Positions 52,568 to 63,682 of a stretch of DNA of 64,000 nucleotides are shown here, in pieces (the first letter of the stretch is position 1; every line of letters starts with the position of its first letter). Under the pieces are notes generated by a model, which made no database searches, was not told the DNA's origin, and saw nothing but the letters and a program-made list of their open reading frames with translations. Origin of the DNA: Crossaster papposus (lineage: Eukaryota > Echinodermata > Asteroidea > Velatida > Solasteridae); the NCBI GenBank assembly GCA_037893245.1, contig JBAIAA010000409.1, positions 1,603,001 to 1,667,000 on the forward strand. The letters are read 5' to 3'. The position numbers and the translations under genes were made by a program.

Positions 52568-53804
52568 TTAGAGGTTGAGAGGAAGTCTGTGATTGAGATG
52601 TGTTATTAATCTTATCAGTTGCCTCAATGCGCTTAGTTCTGCCTCCATCGACTCCTGGAATTTCCCAGAAGGAATAAACAAGGCATCCAGAATGTTGCTT
52701 CTGTGGGCAGTAGGAGCCAGTACCGATACCCGGACAAATGTTTTAATGGACATACGCAAGGTTTAATCTAAACATTTTAAGGCTGCGAACAGCATGTCAG
52801 TTGGCACAGTGGTACCGTCCTCGCTTCCTCTGGTAAGGTATTCCAAAAGAAGTAGGCCTAAGAAGAAAGATGTTGTACGTAATTCGTATTTCGACAATAA
52901 AATAAAAAATCCAATTAGCATCAAAAGATGTGGCCTCCCAAACCCTTGCCAACGTATATATGTATATATAGAGAAAAAAAAATCCCATATGCAATATTGC
53001 GGCGAGTTGGTCGACCTGTGGGGAGAGTTGGTCCGCCTGTGGGGTGAGTTGGTCCGGCCGTGGGGCAACTTCAGCCGGTGGGGCGAAGTAGTCCCTACTT
53101 GCTACCATGGCAGACAACGTTGCAGAAATAGCATGAAAAGCTTGCCCAAAGTCTGTAGTGGAAACGGAATCTGAACGTTTGTGTCGGCGTCTTTTATTTC
53201 GGTGGTATGAACTGTCGAAAGACGACCCTGATTCAGAATACTGTTTTCTTTTCTCATCGGATGATCGGCTTCAGAAGGATTTCGATGAACGCGAAACAAC
53301 CGGAATACCAGAACATTGAACAAGCTCCGACGTTAAATCAGTCACTGCTACCCCGCGGGTATTGACACGAGATGTTCCCGTCGCTGCGTCGTCTATGGTT
53401 AGCTTTGTCTCGACGGATAGGCCTGGGATTTGAGCATTAGAGAGCAAGCTTACGAGGATAACAATCAGTTTGCCCTTTGAGCTTTCCGCCATCGACTGTA
53501 TTTTCCAACGGCTCTTACCGGCACGCTCCGCGTTGTCTGAGGGGATCATCCCGTTTGCCTTTGAAGATTTTCGCCTTGGACCGCGTTTTCGAACGCTTTT
53601 ACCGGCTCGCTTCACGTTGTCTATGGGTTGGTTACCAGTCCCGATTTCTGTTGGTGACATGCTGGCCCGCCGCTCAGGTAGTGGGGACGCCGGCTGGCCC
53701 TGTGGTTGGGGTGGATCCTGCATTTCGGGGGAGAACTTCCCTGCCAGGTTCACCGTCAGAATGAAGTCCTTGTGAGGAGACCCTCGACATTTTATGTTTA
53801 ACAA
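52568..53804 (-). pseudogene. DIRS gag-like region, broken frames
   Basis: Three minus-strand frames: 53804-53271 (Pro/Gln/Lys-rich, with QDPPQPQGQPASP and basic RKRGPRRK), about 53117-52970 (a 7- to 9-residue repeat DQLTPQADQLSPQVDQLAAI), and 52759-52568 (SNILDALFIPSGKFQ). Position upstream of RT and the composition suggest Gag. No zinc knuckle is visible. Confidence 0.5.
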
Positions 53805-53830
53805 CTCACATTTATGGCGACGTAATAAAT

Positions 53831-54325
53831 AATAAAGATAAACACCAGAAGACTACTTTACTCTCAGATAACACTCTTAGGTAAAATAAAAAAGGCAAGA
53901 ATATTTTAACTAGAAAAGCCGCCGAGCAAAAATATCACGTCCGCCTTCGAATGCCGCTAACAGAAAAGAGGGCGAACCTGATCGTGCCACCTGACGACTG
54001 GTGGTGCCACCTGTACAACCTCACGATCGATCGTGCAAGCTGTCGCCGGCCGCCACGCTTGGTCGTACAATCGGTTGCTACGCGTATCACCAATCGTACG
54101 ATAACTTACGGTACCACAAGTCTTATAAAGCAATCGCAGTGTGCGACACGTAACAAACACTGCCTACTGGTCGTACCTCTGCCAAATTGCCAACAATCGC
54201 ACGCTAAAAAAATCGTATAATCCAGTGTGTCTGATTTCCAGTGACTAGTTTTAAAAAGCTAACCAAACGCTGCCGTATTAACGTATTCAATTAAATACAA
54301 TTAAGATCAAAAGTTGGTTGGGGGC
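53831..54325. other. Non-coding, GC-richer stretch next to the DIRS element
   Basis: Repeats of CAATCGTACG and GTGCCACCTG-like words. May be the 5' leader or terminal repeat of the DIRS element, but no border could be defined. Confidence 0.35.
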
Positions 54326-54329
54326 ATAA

Positions 54330-54550
54330 CTTTAACCAGTTTGCGTCAGATGACGTGTATACGTCACGCAACGTTTTCCGGAATTCAAAACGGATGACGG
54401 GTAAACATGTCACAAGCAAGGCTGTCAGCGACCTACTCGCAGTGAGCGAGGCCGGAAAGATGTGTGCTACCCACAGATGTTGGCCTAAACATCCGTCTCA
54501 GATTGAAGTTCGAAACAAAACAATCCCGCGCCTGGGCCTGTCATAACTGT
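54330..54550 (+). repeat. Dispersed repeat, copy 3 of 3
   Basis: GACGTGTATACGTCACGC, TTCAAAACGGATGACG, AGCAAGGC and GAGCGAGGCCGGAAA match 11942-12180 in order. Confidence 0.62.
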
Positions 54551-55133
54551 AGTCTGCTTCGTTGTATCACAGTAATGCTAAATGCTAAATTCCGGGGATG
54601 TGCTCTGAATTATCAGAAAATATGTCCATCCAATTGAACATCGAGTACTTTGTGCCATAAACCTGCCCATTATACTCGCTTTTATCGTAACCAATTTCCC
54701 TCAAGTTTTAATTTCCCTGTCAACAAAATTGTCACGCTGTCGTCATTACACCTGGGCATCCACCATACACCTCGTGAGCTTGGGGTAGTGTTGCCAAACA
54801 CTAGGATCACGTGATGACTACCCGAACGCTCTCGTGTTCACGTGTAAGCTAAATGAATGTATGCACCATTTGGAAGTTTATATTTGTGCATCATATATTG
54901 ACATTGTAGCAGAATAAACGCACGTGTTGCCATTGTGTCAATGAAGTGGTGAACACATACAGTGTTGAGACAGTTGCAATTAAAGTGAGTTAATTGATTT
55001 TTCAAATAACGAGTTCGTGGGTGATTCTATCAAATTGAGATCCACATTTTCCGTATCTCTGTTTTATCTAACACTGGATGATTAGTTTTGAACTTTATGA
55101 TTTTGTACGTTAGTTCTGTAAGTGCGTACTTTC
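54551..55133. other. Non-coding stretch
   Basis: No gene or repeat family recognised. Confidence 0.4.
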
Positions 55134-55137
55134 TTAA

Positions 55138-55655
55138 AGATTGGATACATCATTTGCATATATTGACACAGTTTAGTAATTTCTTGGTGCGAAACGGCCA
55201 CTGCACTTAACAAAATAGGGTACGGTCTGAAGATAAAACTACTAGATTAAATCATGATATCTTGGTATCATCTTTCTTCTAGAAAGATTCTCCGTCCATT
55301 GGTATAGGTAGTTTTGGCCTTAGGGTAGTGAAAGTGTGCTTGTTCGTTTGTTATGGACCACCATAGTCTGCAGATATAAAAACAAATTACTACCGAATTA
55401 TTAGAAAATATCTTACTTATTTGAAAGTAGATAATGATTGTAGGCATCCATCAAAATGATTGCGCTAGATATCCTGTAAAATTGAATTTTATATAAAAAA
55501 ACTAACGATCACCGGACGGCGATCGCGAAAAAAACTGAGAACACCATAAAAACCACTCCCCGACGCCGGTTGGAAACGAACACCGTTTTTCTTGCTTTTC
55601 TCAGCATCCATGATTGTAAAATTTCGGACAGGTCACTTAAACGATATTTTCTACC
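55138..55655 (-). repeat. MITE family A interrupted by MITE family C
   Basis: TTAA at 55134-55137 precedes AGATTGGATACATCATTTGC, a family A end. Family C sequence (GGTGCGAAACGG to TTATGGACCACC) fills 55185-55368. Family A resumes at about 55373 with CTGCAGATATAAAAACAAAT and runs through CACCGGACGGCGATCGCG and AGCATCCATGATTG to about 55650, lacking its other end. Part of the A terminus seems present on both sides of C. Confidence 0.72.
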
Positions 55656-55659
55656 CCAA

Positions 55660-56138
55660 AACTAAAACGATTTTTGCTAGGAATACATGAGACCAGAAAA
55701 TAGTTCGACAAACAAGATTTATTTTTTTTATAACAAAATGTACGTAAGAAAGTCATGTTTACATGTAGATAATGTGAGAATTTTTTAAAAACTAACAGTG
55801 CTGAATTCAATAATTTCAACATGACTGTTCACACACCCTAGGGGATATTAGGAGTATTAAGATGCATGTTTTGAACGGATCTCTCACTTCAATACAGCAA
55901 TTGTCTGGCTTACCATAACTCCCTAGAGTGTGTACAGAGTCGTATTGAAATTGGAGTAGTCCGGACTGTTGTTAGGTTTAACATTGTTCCCTTAGGCATC
56001 AATTAATCTCACATTTGACATTGTAATGCGAGTGTGACAGTAAAAATCTGCCTGATGACATTAAATAAGGCAATCCGAAGCGTGTCATCAGATTAAATGA
56101 CTACTGTAGGCTAACACTGTGTTATGTTACTGCTGATG
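55660..56138. other. Non-coding stretch
   Basis: No gene or repeat recognised. Confidence 0.4.
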
Positions 56139-56139
56139 T

Positions 56140-56622
56140 GTTGCTGGGGATAAAATACACCACATGAAGTATATGAGATATATGTGACCTGCTCCCCGCG
56201 AAAACGGCGTAAAGTCGCGCGATGCTATATTGAGTTATGATTGAAAATAGCAAATTTGACAGTGGGAAATCGTTTTGGGGGGTTTTGGCATAATACAATT
56301 CCCACATATGTTTTCATTCGAACTACAAAGTATTTTTTTGCAATAGATTAGCAGAATTTTTTTTATTTTACTGAGCGTACCCAAGAAGTAAAATGTAGCG
56401 AAATTAATTCTTAACTATTCTTAATTTTATGTGTGTAATGACCGCTGGTTTTGCTCAATATTAGATATTTTTTAAATACCCATATACCCAATAAATTATA
56501 TATCATTGTAAAGCTAAGAATTGAAGGAATCTGGAAATACCAATATCTTAAGATATCAAAATGTCAACTTTACTCTGATTTCGTGGGAGCAGGTCACACA
56601 TGAGGTATCCCCAGCACGATGT
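56140..56622. mobile_element. Nested inverted-repeat element
   Basis: Inner pair: TGTGACCTGCTCCCCGCGAAA (56183) with TTTCGTGGGAGCAGGTCACA (ending 56597). Outer pair: TGCTGGGGATAAAATACACC near 56140 with CATGAGGTATCCCCAGCA near 56620. The inside is AT-rich and non-coding. Confidence 0.7.
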
Positions 56623-56624
56623 GA

Positions 56625-57455
56625 GACCGAGTGAGACCATACGTACCTATACACTATCTATACTATTGTTACCTAACGCACAGTCAAGTAATGTATTTAA
56701 TGATATGGTACATCTAGTTTGTTTTTCGGTATTTGCAAATGTTGTATATTGACTATATCCCTTCGTACATCATGTACAGTATAACGTGATACACTCATTA
56801 CAAAGTGTGTTTTTTAAGGCAGACATTTGAGACGATAGCGTCTACACATTGGTCATTCCATGAAGTTTGGACAAGGTGCGACGTTACGTCCCTATTATGC
56901 CGAGAAGCTTTTGTGAGGCAATTTCAGGAGTTCTACATATCACTATACACAGTTTTTCTATGCATCTTCAGTACAACTCACAAAATGGACCCACAAGCTT
57001 AAAAGTTACCTGAAATACAAGTGATCCAGAACTATAGCTACTGTATAAACGATTTAACATAATATACCTTAGTGTGAAATGTGTTACGTTGGAAAATCCC
57101 TTGTAATTTATCTAGGCTAACCTTATGACAAAAATATGTATGAGTCCATTTTGTGGTAAGATAGTAGTATGCAGAGAAATGTTGTTCAATAAAACATGTA
57201 ATAGTGACACGGAGTAACATTCGTCATAAAATATCAAATTTCTCAGGAAATTAATGTTCGAATGACAAATGGTACAACATTTATTCTGTCCAACATCCAA
57301 TACAAATGTCACGAATGAATATTCAAATAATTGTGTCGATCGATGACAAGGAACTAGAAGTGTAGCAAAACGGCAGAGAAACTAAAAACGGTAACTGTAT
57401 TTTAACAGTGAAATTGTGCTAATTTGTTCACTCAGTGATATGAAATCAATATTTT
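56625..57455. other. Non-coding stretch with dispersed repeat copies
   Basis: 56643-56686 matches 6327-6371. 57282-57372 matches 325-415. No gene supported. Confidence 0.45.
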
Positions 57456-57461
57456 ACCTGC

Positions 57462-57527
57462 AGCCAAAACACTACATTAACTACGCCACCTGCATGTTCA
57501 ACAACTAATCCCTCCCAGCTTGCCTGT
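57462..57527 (-). CDS. Very short candidate exon, unproven
   Basis: On the minus strand, AAATACAG precedes an open 66-nt stretch ending CTGCAG|GTAAAA, phase 0 at both ends. It encodes about 22 residues including EGLVVEHAGGVVNVVFWLQ. The hydrophobic GG-V-x-x-V-x-F pattern could be the end of a CUB N-terminal half, and the phase fits the CUB exon starting at 48829. The joined domain would be about ten residues short and the acceptor has a weak pyrimidine tract, so chance is quite possible. Confidence 0.2.
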
Positions 57528-57832
57528 ATTTAAATATAGGTTCATTGACCAGCTTCTGACACTCTAGACGTTTGTAATTCATTGAGACAGTGCGCATCGT
57601 CACAGTGTGTATTTCCACAGTGGGTGACAACACGTGTGTCAGAGAAGGATTCAAATTTGATAATTCTATATAACACGAAGGGACAAGAACTTGTTGAGAT
57701 GTGTGATGCTACTGTAGTTGTCTTGGGCAGACTGGAACCGTATGCTTGAGTGGTTAGAATAGCAGATTACAAAACATTCCTTCACAGGATATTTACATCA
57801 AAACTGCTTCTCCTAACTTGTATTTAGGGGGC
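57528..57832. other. Non-coding stretch
   Basis: No feature recognised. Confidence 0.4.
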
Positions 57833-57833
57833 A

Positions 57834-58132
57834 CATTAGGAATGAACATGATGTGATTTTGCATTCAAAGCGGACACGTCCAGTACTGAGCAGCATGTGA
57901 TTTCTACAAAAGATTTCCAAAATCACATCCAAATGCTTCAAATTCACATCCTCTTCCAAATTTCACATACTGGGTTAAGTTGTTAAGGTCCAAATCCAGG
58001 ATGTGAATTTGGAGGAAGACGTGGATTTTGAGCATTTGGATGTGATTTTGGAAATCTTCTCTGTTAAAATCACATCCTGCTAAGTACCATGTCTGCTTTG
58101 AATGCAAAATCACATCATGCCTATTCCTAATA
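57834..58132. mobile_element. Long hairpin element, arms about 135 bp
   Basis: Left arm ATTAGGAATGAACATGATGT to CAAATTTCACAT and right arm ATGTGAATTTGG to ATGCCTATTCCTAAT are inverse complements with few mismatches around a loop of about 25 bp. The word AAAATCACATCC recurs on both arms. A minus-strand frame over it is a by-product. Confidence 0.85.
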
Positions 58133-58544
58133 CAAGCTGTAGTATATCATTACTGTGAGGGTTCTGGCAAATTGAGACGGCACTGGGCAGAGGTTGAAAT
58201 AAAGGTTCTTACTTCGCAGGTATTAAATAAGAGAAAAAATATCTTACAATACTGTTTGTTGCGCTTAAATTGGACATTCCAGTAACAAGTTTATTTTATA
58301 TGGCCGTTTAAAGTTCGCATTTATCATTATGTCGCAAAAGTAAAAACAAATTTAGAAAAAGGCCTTTGAAATTTTGATTTTTCTGCATGTGATATAACAA
58401 ATGTCATTGTTTTTTCCTTAAAACACTTTTATTCCATTACTTCCATACTATTTCGTAACAAAATAATAGTAAGAATATCAAAACAAAATCACAAATTTGT
58501 CATTATTTTACAGTTTTCTGCACTATGCCATTTGCCCATATACA

Positions 58545-59650
58545 GTGTGTCTAAAACAAAAGCAAACAAAATATACCGGAATGCCACACATAGAATGTAT
58601 ACTCAATACACGCTCAAAACTAAAGTGTTAAATCAACACTTTACAAGTTGGAATGTCAAACATTCAACTGCTAAATTCAACACTTAAAAGGTAGGATACA
58701 ACTTGTGCAGATATCGAAACATTTTACTACCGAACTATTAAGAAATATCTTACTTATTTAAAAGAAAATACTTATTATAAACATCCAGCCAAATGATTGC
58801 GCTAGATATCCAGTAATTGTTCCGAAAAATCGAATTGAAAAACAAAATTGCCGGACGGCGATCGCAGAAAAAAAACCAAGAACAACATAAGAACCATGCA
58901 CTGCCCGACGCCGGTTGAAAACGAACGCCGTTTTTCTTGCTTTTCTCAGCATCCATGTTTGTAAAACTTCCGACAGGTCAGTTAAACGACATTTACTATA
59001 AAATACAACCCCCTAAATCCACCCATTCATGATAATTCAAACAATTACCAATGGTGTATCCTACCTTTAGGTGTTGAATTTGGCAGTGTTATGTATAATT
59101 TAAGCGTGTTAATAATATAGGTGCATTCACATGTACATGTATGGTTTAAAAGATACACCTTTCCACTTTTTTTTTTTTTTTTTTTTTTTTAGAGGTGTAA
59201 GTGTTGCAATATGGATAATCTTTTGGTGATTAGCAGCTAAACGCACATGTCCAATTTTTAAACATCAATTTTTCAATGGATAAACGATATCCATCCTGAT
59301 GCTAAACAAGTTTAGCATGTAAACATGTTTACAAACATGGATATTGTTTACTCGCTTTGCAGTATAGGTCCGGCACTTATCCACACAGTGGCTAACTAAA
59401 CATGTAGGCTAACTTTGTCCCAATGCCTAAAATTCAAAACCTGGTCCCATGATCAATTTGCCATCTCTTGGGAAATAACTCATAACTCTGTCAAAATGTA
59501 TCAGATTGTGACGTTTGATATCTCATTTTAAAGTGGAACAGTATATCTTTCAAACCATACGTATATATCATCTACAGTATATTGGTTGTACCATTTGTAT
59601 GTAGCATTCCATTATATTTTATTTGCATTTTTTTGAGTCACACTGTACAA
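58545..59650. mobile_element. Foldback element related to 5581-6181, with insertions
   Basis: Left end ACAGTGTGTCTAAAAC with AAACAAAATATACCGGAATG (58545-58612) and right part 59130-59650 with CTCATTTTAAAGTGG, CATTCCATTATATTTTATTTGC and AGTCACACTGTACAA are the two arms. Between them lie an AAATTCAACACTT palindromic segment and a family A MITE. A 23-nt poly-T run lies near 59168-59190. Confidence 0.65.
58688..59067 (-). repeat. MITE family A inside a palindromic segment
   Basis: TTAA (58684-58687) then AAGGTAGGATACAACTTGTGC to GGTGTATCCTACCT. The bases either side (AACTGCTAAATTCAACACTT and AGGTGTTGAATTTGGCAGT) are inverse complements, so the MITE sits in the loop of an older hairpin. Confidence 0.82.
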
Positions 59651-59654
59651 CAGG

Positions 59655-60210
59655 TCATTGCATAAAGTCATTTTGATTGGGGCTTTTAACTATATGAATA
59701 AATGAATGGTTAATTTGCTTTCACATCAACAGACATATTAACTGTATAAATGCCAAAACGGTTGTCAAAGGCCACTCAAGCTTCATGTAGGCTGAGCGCA
59801 GCTACAAAAATATATGAGCGATGAAGGCGCGAGGCAGAAGAGGTGTACTGAGAATGGTGACAACAAAAGTGCGCGGGGAACCAGGTAAAATTAAGTGGGG
59901 AAAAGGGGATACTAATTGACGAAGCAATGTACCATACAACTCTTACATCAATCATGATATCAAATGACATGCCATCTATTCGTAATGAAGCAAAGTCAAA
60001 GTCTAGCAGAGTACGTCAACTCCCTGGCCGACTCCTTGTGTTCTGAATTAATTCATCCATCAATTTGATGGATGAATACATTTATGTCGTTCGGGCTGAG
60101 GGGGAAAAGAGAGCGAAAGCTCTGATGGGATGGTGGAAGGTATTAGATGGGAAGTCGATATCTAACACTGACATGGGCGAACCTTTGTATCTCTGTATCT
60201 CTGTATCTCT
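59655..60210. other. Non-coding stretch
   Basis: No gene or repeat recognised. Confidence 0.4.
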
Positions 60211-60214
60211 TCAT

Positions 60215-60370
60215 TTTCCTCGGACACCGGCGATTAGACAGCATTCATATAATTAGGGTCGATTAAATGGCCACACATGACTAATTAGCGTTAACGTTAT
60301 CAAAACTATCGACTGAGGGCGCTGTTTTTTCACAAGTAGTGGTGCGAACAGGAAGAGCAATCTCTGGTCG
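60215..60370 (+). repeat. Dispersed repeat related to 27330-27530
   Basis: GGACACCGGCGATTAG, AGGGTCGATTAAA and ACTGAGGGCGCTGTTTTTTC match the earlier copy in order. Confidence 0.5.
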
Positions 60371-60404
60371 GATTCAAGTCAGGAATCTTTAAATATTTAT
60401 TTAA

Positions 60405-60930
60405 CACACAAATAAACCACAATACAAGTTAAACTGACAAGGTAAATTTGCATCAATCTTAAAGTGAACAAAAACATAGGCAAGGCGGGACTCGAACCTG
60501 TGATTGTTTTCGAACCGGAGTACCAAATTGTCAGTATCTTTGTTCGAGGGCGCTAGTCAGAAGTCATAAACACCAGAATTCCGTGTGGCCAGGGACCACG
60601 CCCAATTTTCCGATACACCCTGGGAAGCGACATCGTGGGGATCACTCAATAAGGAGATGACTTTTTATCTTAAAATACACAAAAACCACAAGGGAAACTG
60701 ACTAAGTAAAATTGCATAAATCTCAAAGTGAACAAAGACATTGGCAAGGCGGAACTCGAACCCGTGACATCCGGAATACCGGACTGGCGCTCGGCCAACT
60801 GAGCTATGCCCAATGCTGGCTGTCTCCCAGACTGTCAGTATTTTTGTTCGAAGGCGCTAGACAGAAGTCGTAAACACCAGAACTCCGTGTGGCCATCCGC
60901 CAGGTTGTATCGTAAAACTCTCGTAGAATC
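60405..60930 (-). repeat. tRNA-headed SINE, two units head to tail
   Basis: Two box-B-like blocks (GGACTCGAACC.. near 60489 and GGAACTCGAACCCGTGAC near 60750 on the plus strand) lie about 265 bp apart with the same body between. The second unit has a better head, with complement TAGCTCAGTTGGCCGAGCG. Words CAGAATTCCGTGTGGCC and CAGAACTCCGTGTGGCC mark the two bodies. Same family as 47150-47488. Confidence 0.75.
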
Positions 60931-60949
60931 CTCCTTGATGACGACCAAA

Positions 60950-61440
60950 GGGTGTAACCAATCTCTTATTTAAACAGCTTCTTAATAGCTCCATCTCTGC
61001 ACCAATCAAGAAAGTGCTGTTGTCAGATATCACGGTTTAAGGCCAACCATGATGCGCAGCAAATCGTCTTATTGCATGCATGAAGGCTTGGGTGGAAAGA
61101 TCCCCTACTACTTCCAGGTGGATCGCCCGAACAGTGTCGCAAGAAATATGGCTTTCCAAGCTTTCTTCATGTTGTTGCGAACTTATTTCAACTGGAAAGG
61201 ACCAACAAGATCAACTCCAACGATGGTAAATGGCGGTGAGAACAACAGTCGGCCATCAAGATCACGGTGACATGTGGAAGCGCACGGACCACACAGTTTC
61301 TAACCGTTTCCCTTGCAAGACTCCGTGCTTTATGGATCCAGAACTTCGGCCTGCTGTCGCACAAGGTTCCCTCAGCTCCTGGATGGGCTGTACACGTCTT
61401 CAATGATCAGTCAGGATATGTGCACCAAAGATATCAGAGA
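60950..61440 (-). pseudogene. BEL/Pao-type integrase remnant
   Basis: Minus strand from 61400: GAEGTLCDSRPKFWIHKARS (zinc-binding region), then in a shifted frame LLFSPPFTIVGVDLVGPFQL (first catalytic D region) near 61230. Then EVVGDLSTQAFMHAIRRF near 61090 and ISDNSTFLIGAEMELL near 60985 (second catalytic D). Several frame changes separate these. The order matches BEL/Pao integrases. It is cut at about 60945 beside a SINE. Confidence 0.68.
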
Positions 61441-61808
61441 ATTTGATCATATTCAGCAAAGAGTCGTCGAATCTCCTTGGAAAGTTTAACAAAACGTAAA
61501 TCAAAATATCTGACGTATGATGCGGTAAAAAAATTGATGTGTGGACTTGAAACTTCAAGTACATTATTCAAGGTTTTTCATTATTGACTACGATGAATTG
61601 ACTACGAGACATTTTTTTTAATAGTCTTGTTTATTTCAATGTTATGGCGTAAAACCGGCTATAATAAGATGCATCTTATTTTACGAAGACCTAAAACCAC
61701 GTCTTAACCTATGACGTGTTCTAAACTGTTGTCAAGAAGTTGCGATGGGTTCAACGCATCGCAAGTTTCGTGAAATGGATTGTACGGCGCGTCGCGAGAT
61801 GCAACGCG
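61441..61808. other. Non-coding stretch
   Basis: No feature recognised. Confidence 0.4.
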
Positions 61809-61810
61809 TT

Positions 61811-62922
61811 AAGGCCGGTTCATACTTAATTCATGCGAATGCGTATGCGAAGCGAATTTTAAGTTATTATCTTCTTCGCAACTGCTTTGCTGCAAACTTT
61901 GCAGCGAAATGTCGCCCCGGATGCGAGAAATATTCGTTTCGCAGGCAGTTTCGCACGAGTTGAGCAATGTTCAACTCTAGCGAACTTTCGCAAAGCCGAC
62001 AACCAATCAAATCGCAGTATTAACTATTATCTACAATACCACTTGAGGGCGCACTTTTAGGGCCTTTTTGAATTCCTGGGTTGGATTTATAATCGTTTAG
62101 GATTAAGGGGATTTTATGCTACTGCGAGAACTCCAGCTGCATTATGGTGCCTGTCGTGCTTCAGAAACATTCAATCAGTTGATATGAATCTACAAAAAGT
62201 AATAAGCCTAATATTTTTATTTCTTTCATTTTCTATTTACTTAGTGATTCCGAAGTCGTAGGCGAGCCGAAGACGCGTAGCAGAGGTTCAAGTACGCGTA
62301 GCAGACGACAAAATAATATGCGTGGCGCAATAAATCTTTGCACGAATATTTCATGCATTTTAATAGTGGTTGTTCATTCATTTTACCATCACTGAAAATG
62401 TTATTATTCAATTTCACCACAATCGATATTGCGGTTTATTTGAAGATGAAAGATTGATATTATTGAATGTGTTTATATTGTTGTGTTTAATAACCCAGTG
62501 AGTTGATTTACTGATTTTGGGTGTTTGATTTTGGGTGTTTGATTTTGTCGTGCAAATCATTTAACTGTGTGCACACGATTTCTGATATGTTGTACGTTAT
62601 TCATTAATTTATGTAGAAACAATAACATATAATAAATAATAACACTTGAGATATATTTTTAATTGATTTGTATAGGTTTCAGTTTTATTTAACCTTTGCA
62701 GAGAGGTGACTTTTGTCCGTGACCCACACAAATTTTACATCGGGAATTAACAACTTTCACCACACTGAAACAATAACATGTAACTTCGTGGAAATTTCTC
62801 ATATATTTCTTGTATAAACACTGAAACATGGTGGACTTCGCATTAAACGATTCTCAAAAAGTATAAACGTCATTTTCTTACTAGCGCTCGCATCGCATTC
62901 ACATGAAGTGTGAACTGACCTT
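61811..62922. mobile_element. TIR DNA element, 1.1 kb, non-autonomous
   Basis: AAGGCCGGTTCATACTTAAT with inner GCGAATGCG on the left; on the right CATCGCATTCACATGAAGTG then TGAACTGACCTT. The ends are imperfect inverted repeats. The left subterminal part is crowded with TTCGCA/TGCGAA words. Related to 3431-3569. No transposase frame. Confidence 0.68.
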
Positions 62923-62987
62923 TATACGTCGTTAATCGAGTTACGACGCGTCGCAGAGCTTTATGCAATCGGGTGCTGGTTTATAGG

Positions 62988-63150
62988 AACAATTATTATT
63001 ATTATTATTATTTATTCGGCCAAGAAATAAAAAACAGTACATTGACAAAGTTATACAGCTGTACATGAAATCATTGCAAGTATAAAGTAACAATACTTTC
63101 AATATAACAGAAACAATAAGTTTGAATAGCGAAACTGAATTATTCAAGAG
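62988..63150 (-). mobile_element. Possible LINE 3' tail
   Basis: The (ATT)n run at 62988-63012 is followed by CGGCCAAGAAATAAAAAACAG; on the minus strand this reads as TTATTTCTTGGCCG then an (AAT)n tail, a layout common at LINE 3' ends. No coding remnant is attached, so confidence is low. Confidence 0.35.
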
Positions 63151-63159
63151 GTAAGGAGG

Positions 63160-63430
63160 ATTAGAGAGCTGGGGTCAGTGGGGGATGGGGTAAACGAAGG
63201 AAAATGAGAAGTAAAGTACCGGTATGCAATGGGGATTGGGGAAGGATTGAAGTGGCGGGGTGGAGGCGGGGAGGGGTGAGGAGGGGAGTGGTCAAGTAGG
63301 GGGGGGGGGAGTGTGAGTGTGTGGGGTAGGCGAGTGACGAGTGGTTGTGGGATTTACAGAGGGAAAGGAAGGAAAATAGGGAGTGAAAATGTGGTGTATT
63401 TCGGGGGGGGGGGAGGTTAGACAAATGATA
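63160..63430 (+). repeat. G-rich, purine-rich tract
   Basis: Long runs of G and A with many GGGG clusters (for example near 63255-63310 and 63403-63413) on the plus strand. No gene; proline/histidine-rich minus-strand frames are composition artefacts. Confidence 0.7.
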
Positions 63431-63682
63431 AAAGAGTGAGGGTTGGGTCTACACAAAGACAAAAAACATTCCAAGCTGGCAAGAGTAGGCATAAGTGTAC
63501 TAAAACACTGTAGCCCTAAAGCCTGCCTACCCAACCTTGAAATGTCTACATACAATTACTATATATCAAATAAAAATAAATTAAAATTAAATACAATACA
63601 TTTAATATAAATAATCTGTTATTTACATACATGTAAGAACAAGATGGCAAGCAAGTCAAAAAATAAAATACAAAATTAACAA

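Larger units (their letters stand above)
50490..53830 (-). mobile_element. DIRS-like retrotransposon, decayed and truncated
   Basis: On the minus strand the order is gag-like frames (53804-52568), reverse transcriptase (52374-51606), RNase H (51516-50799) and a connector (50798-50490). The RT and RNase H types match DIRS elements (RT-RNase H followed by tyrosine recombinase, no integrase). No recombinase domain is found before the sequence ends near 50490. Frames are broken by several shifts and stops. A 28-nt poly-G run (52430-52457) lies between gag and RT. Confidence 0.75.
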
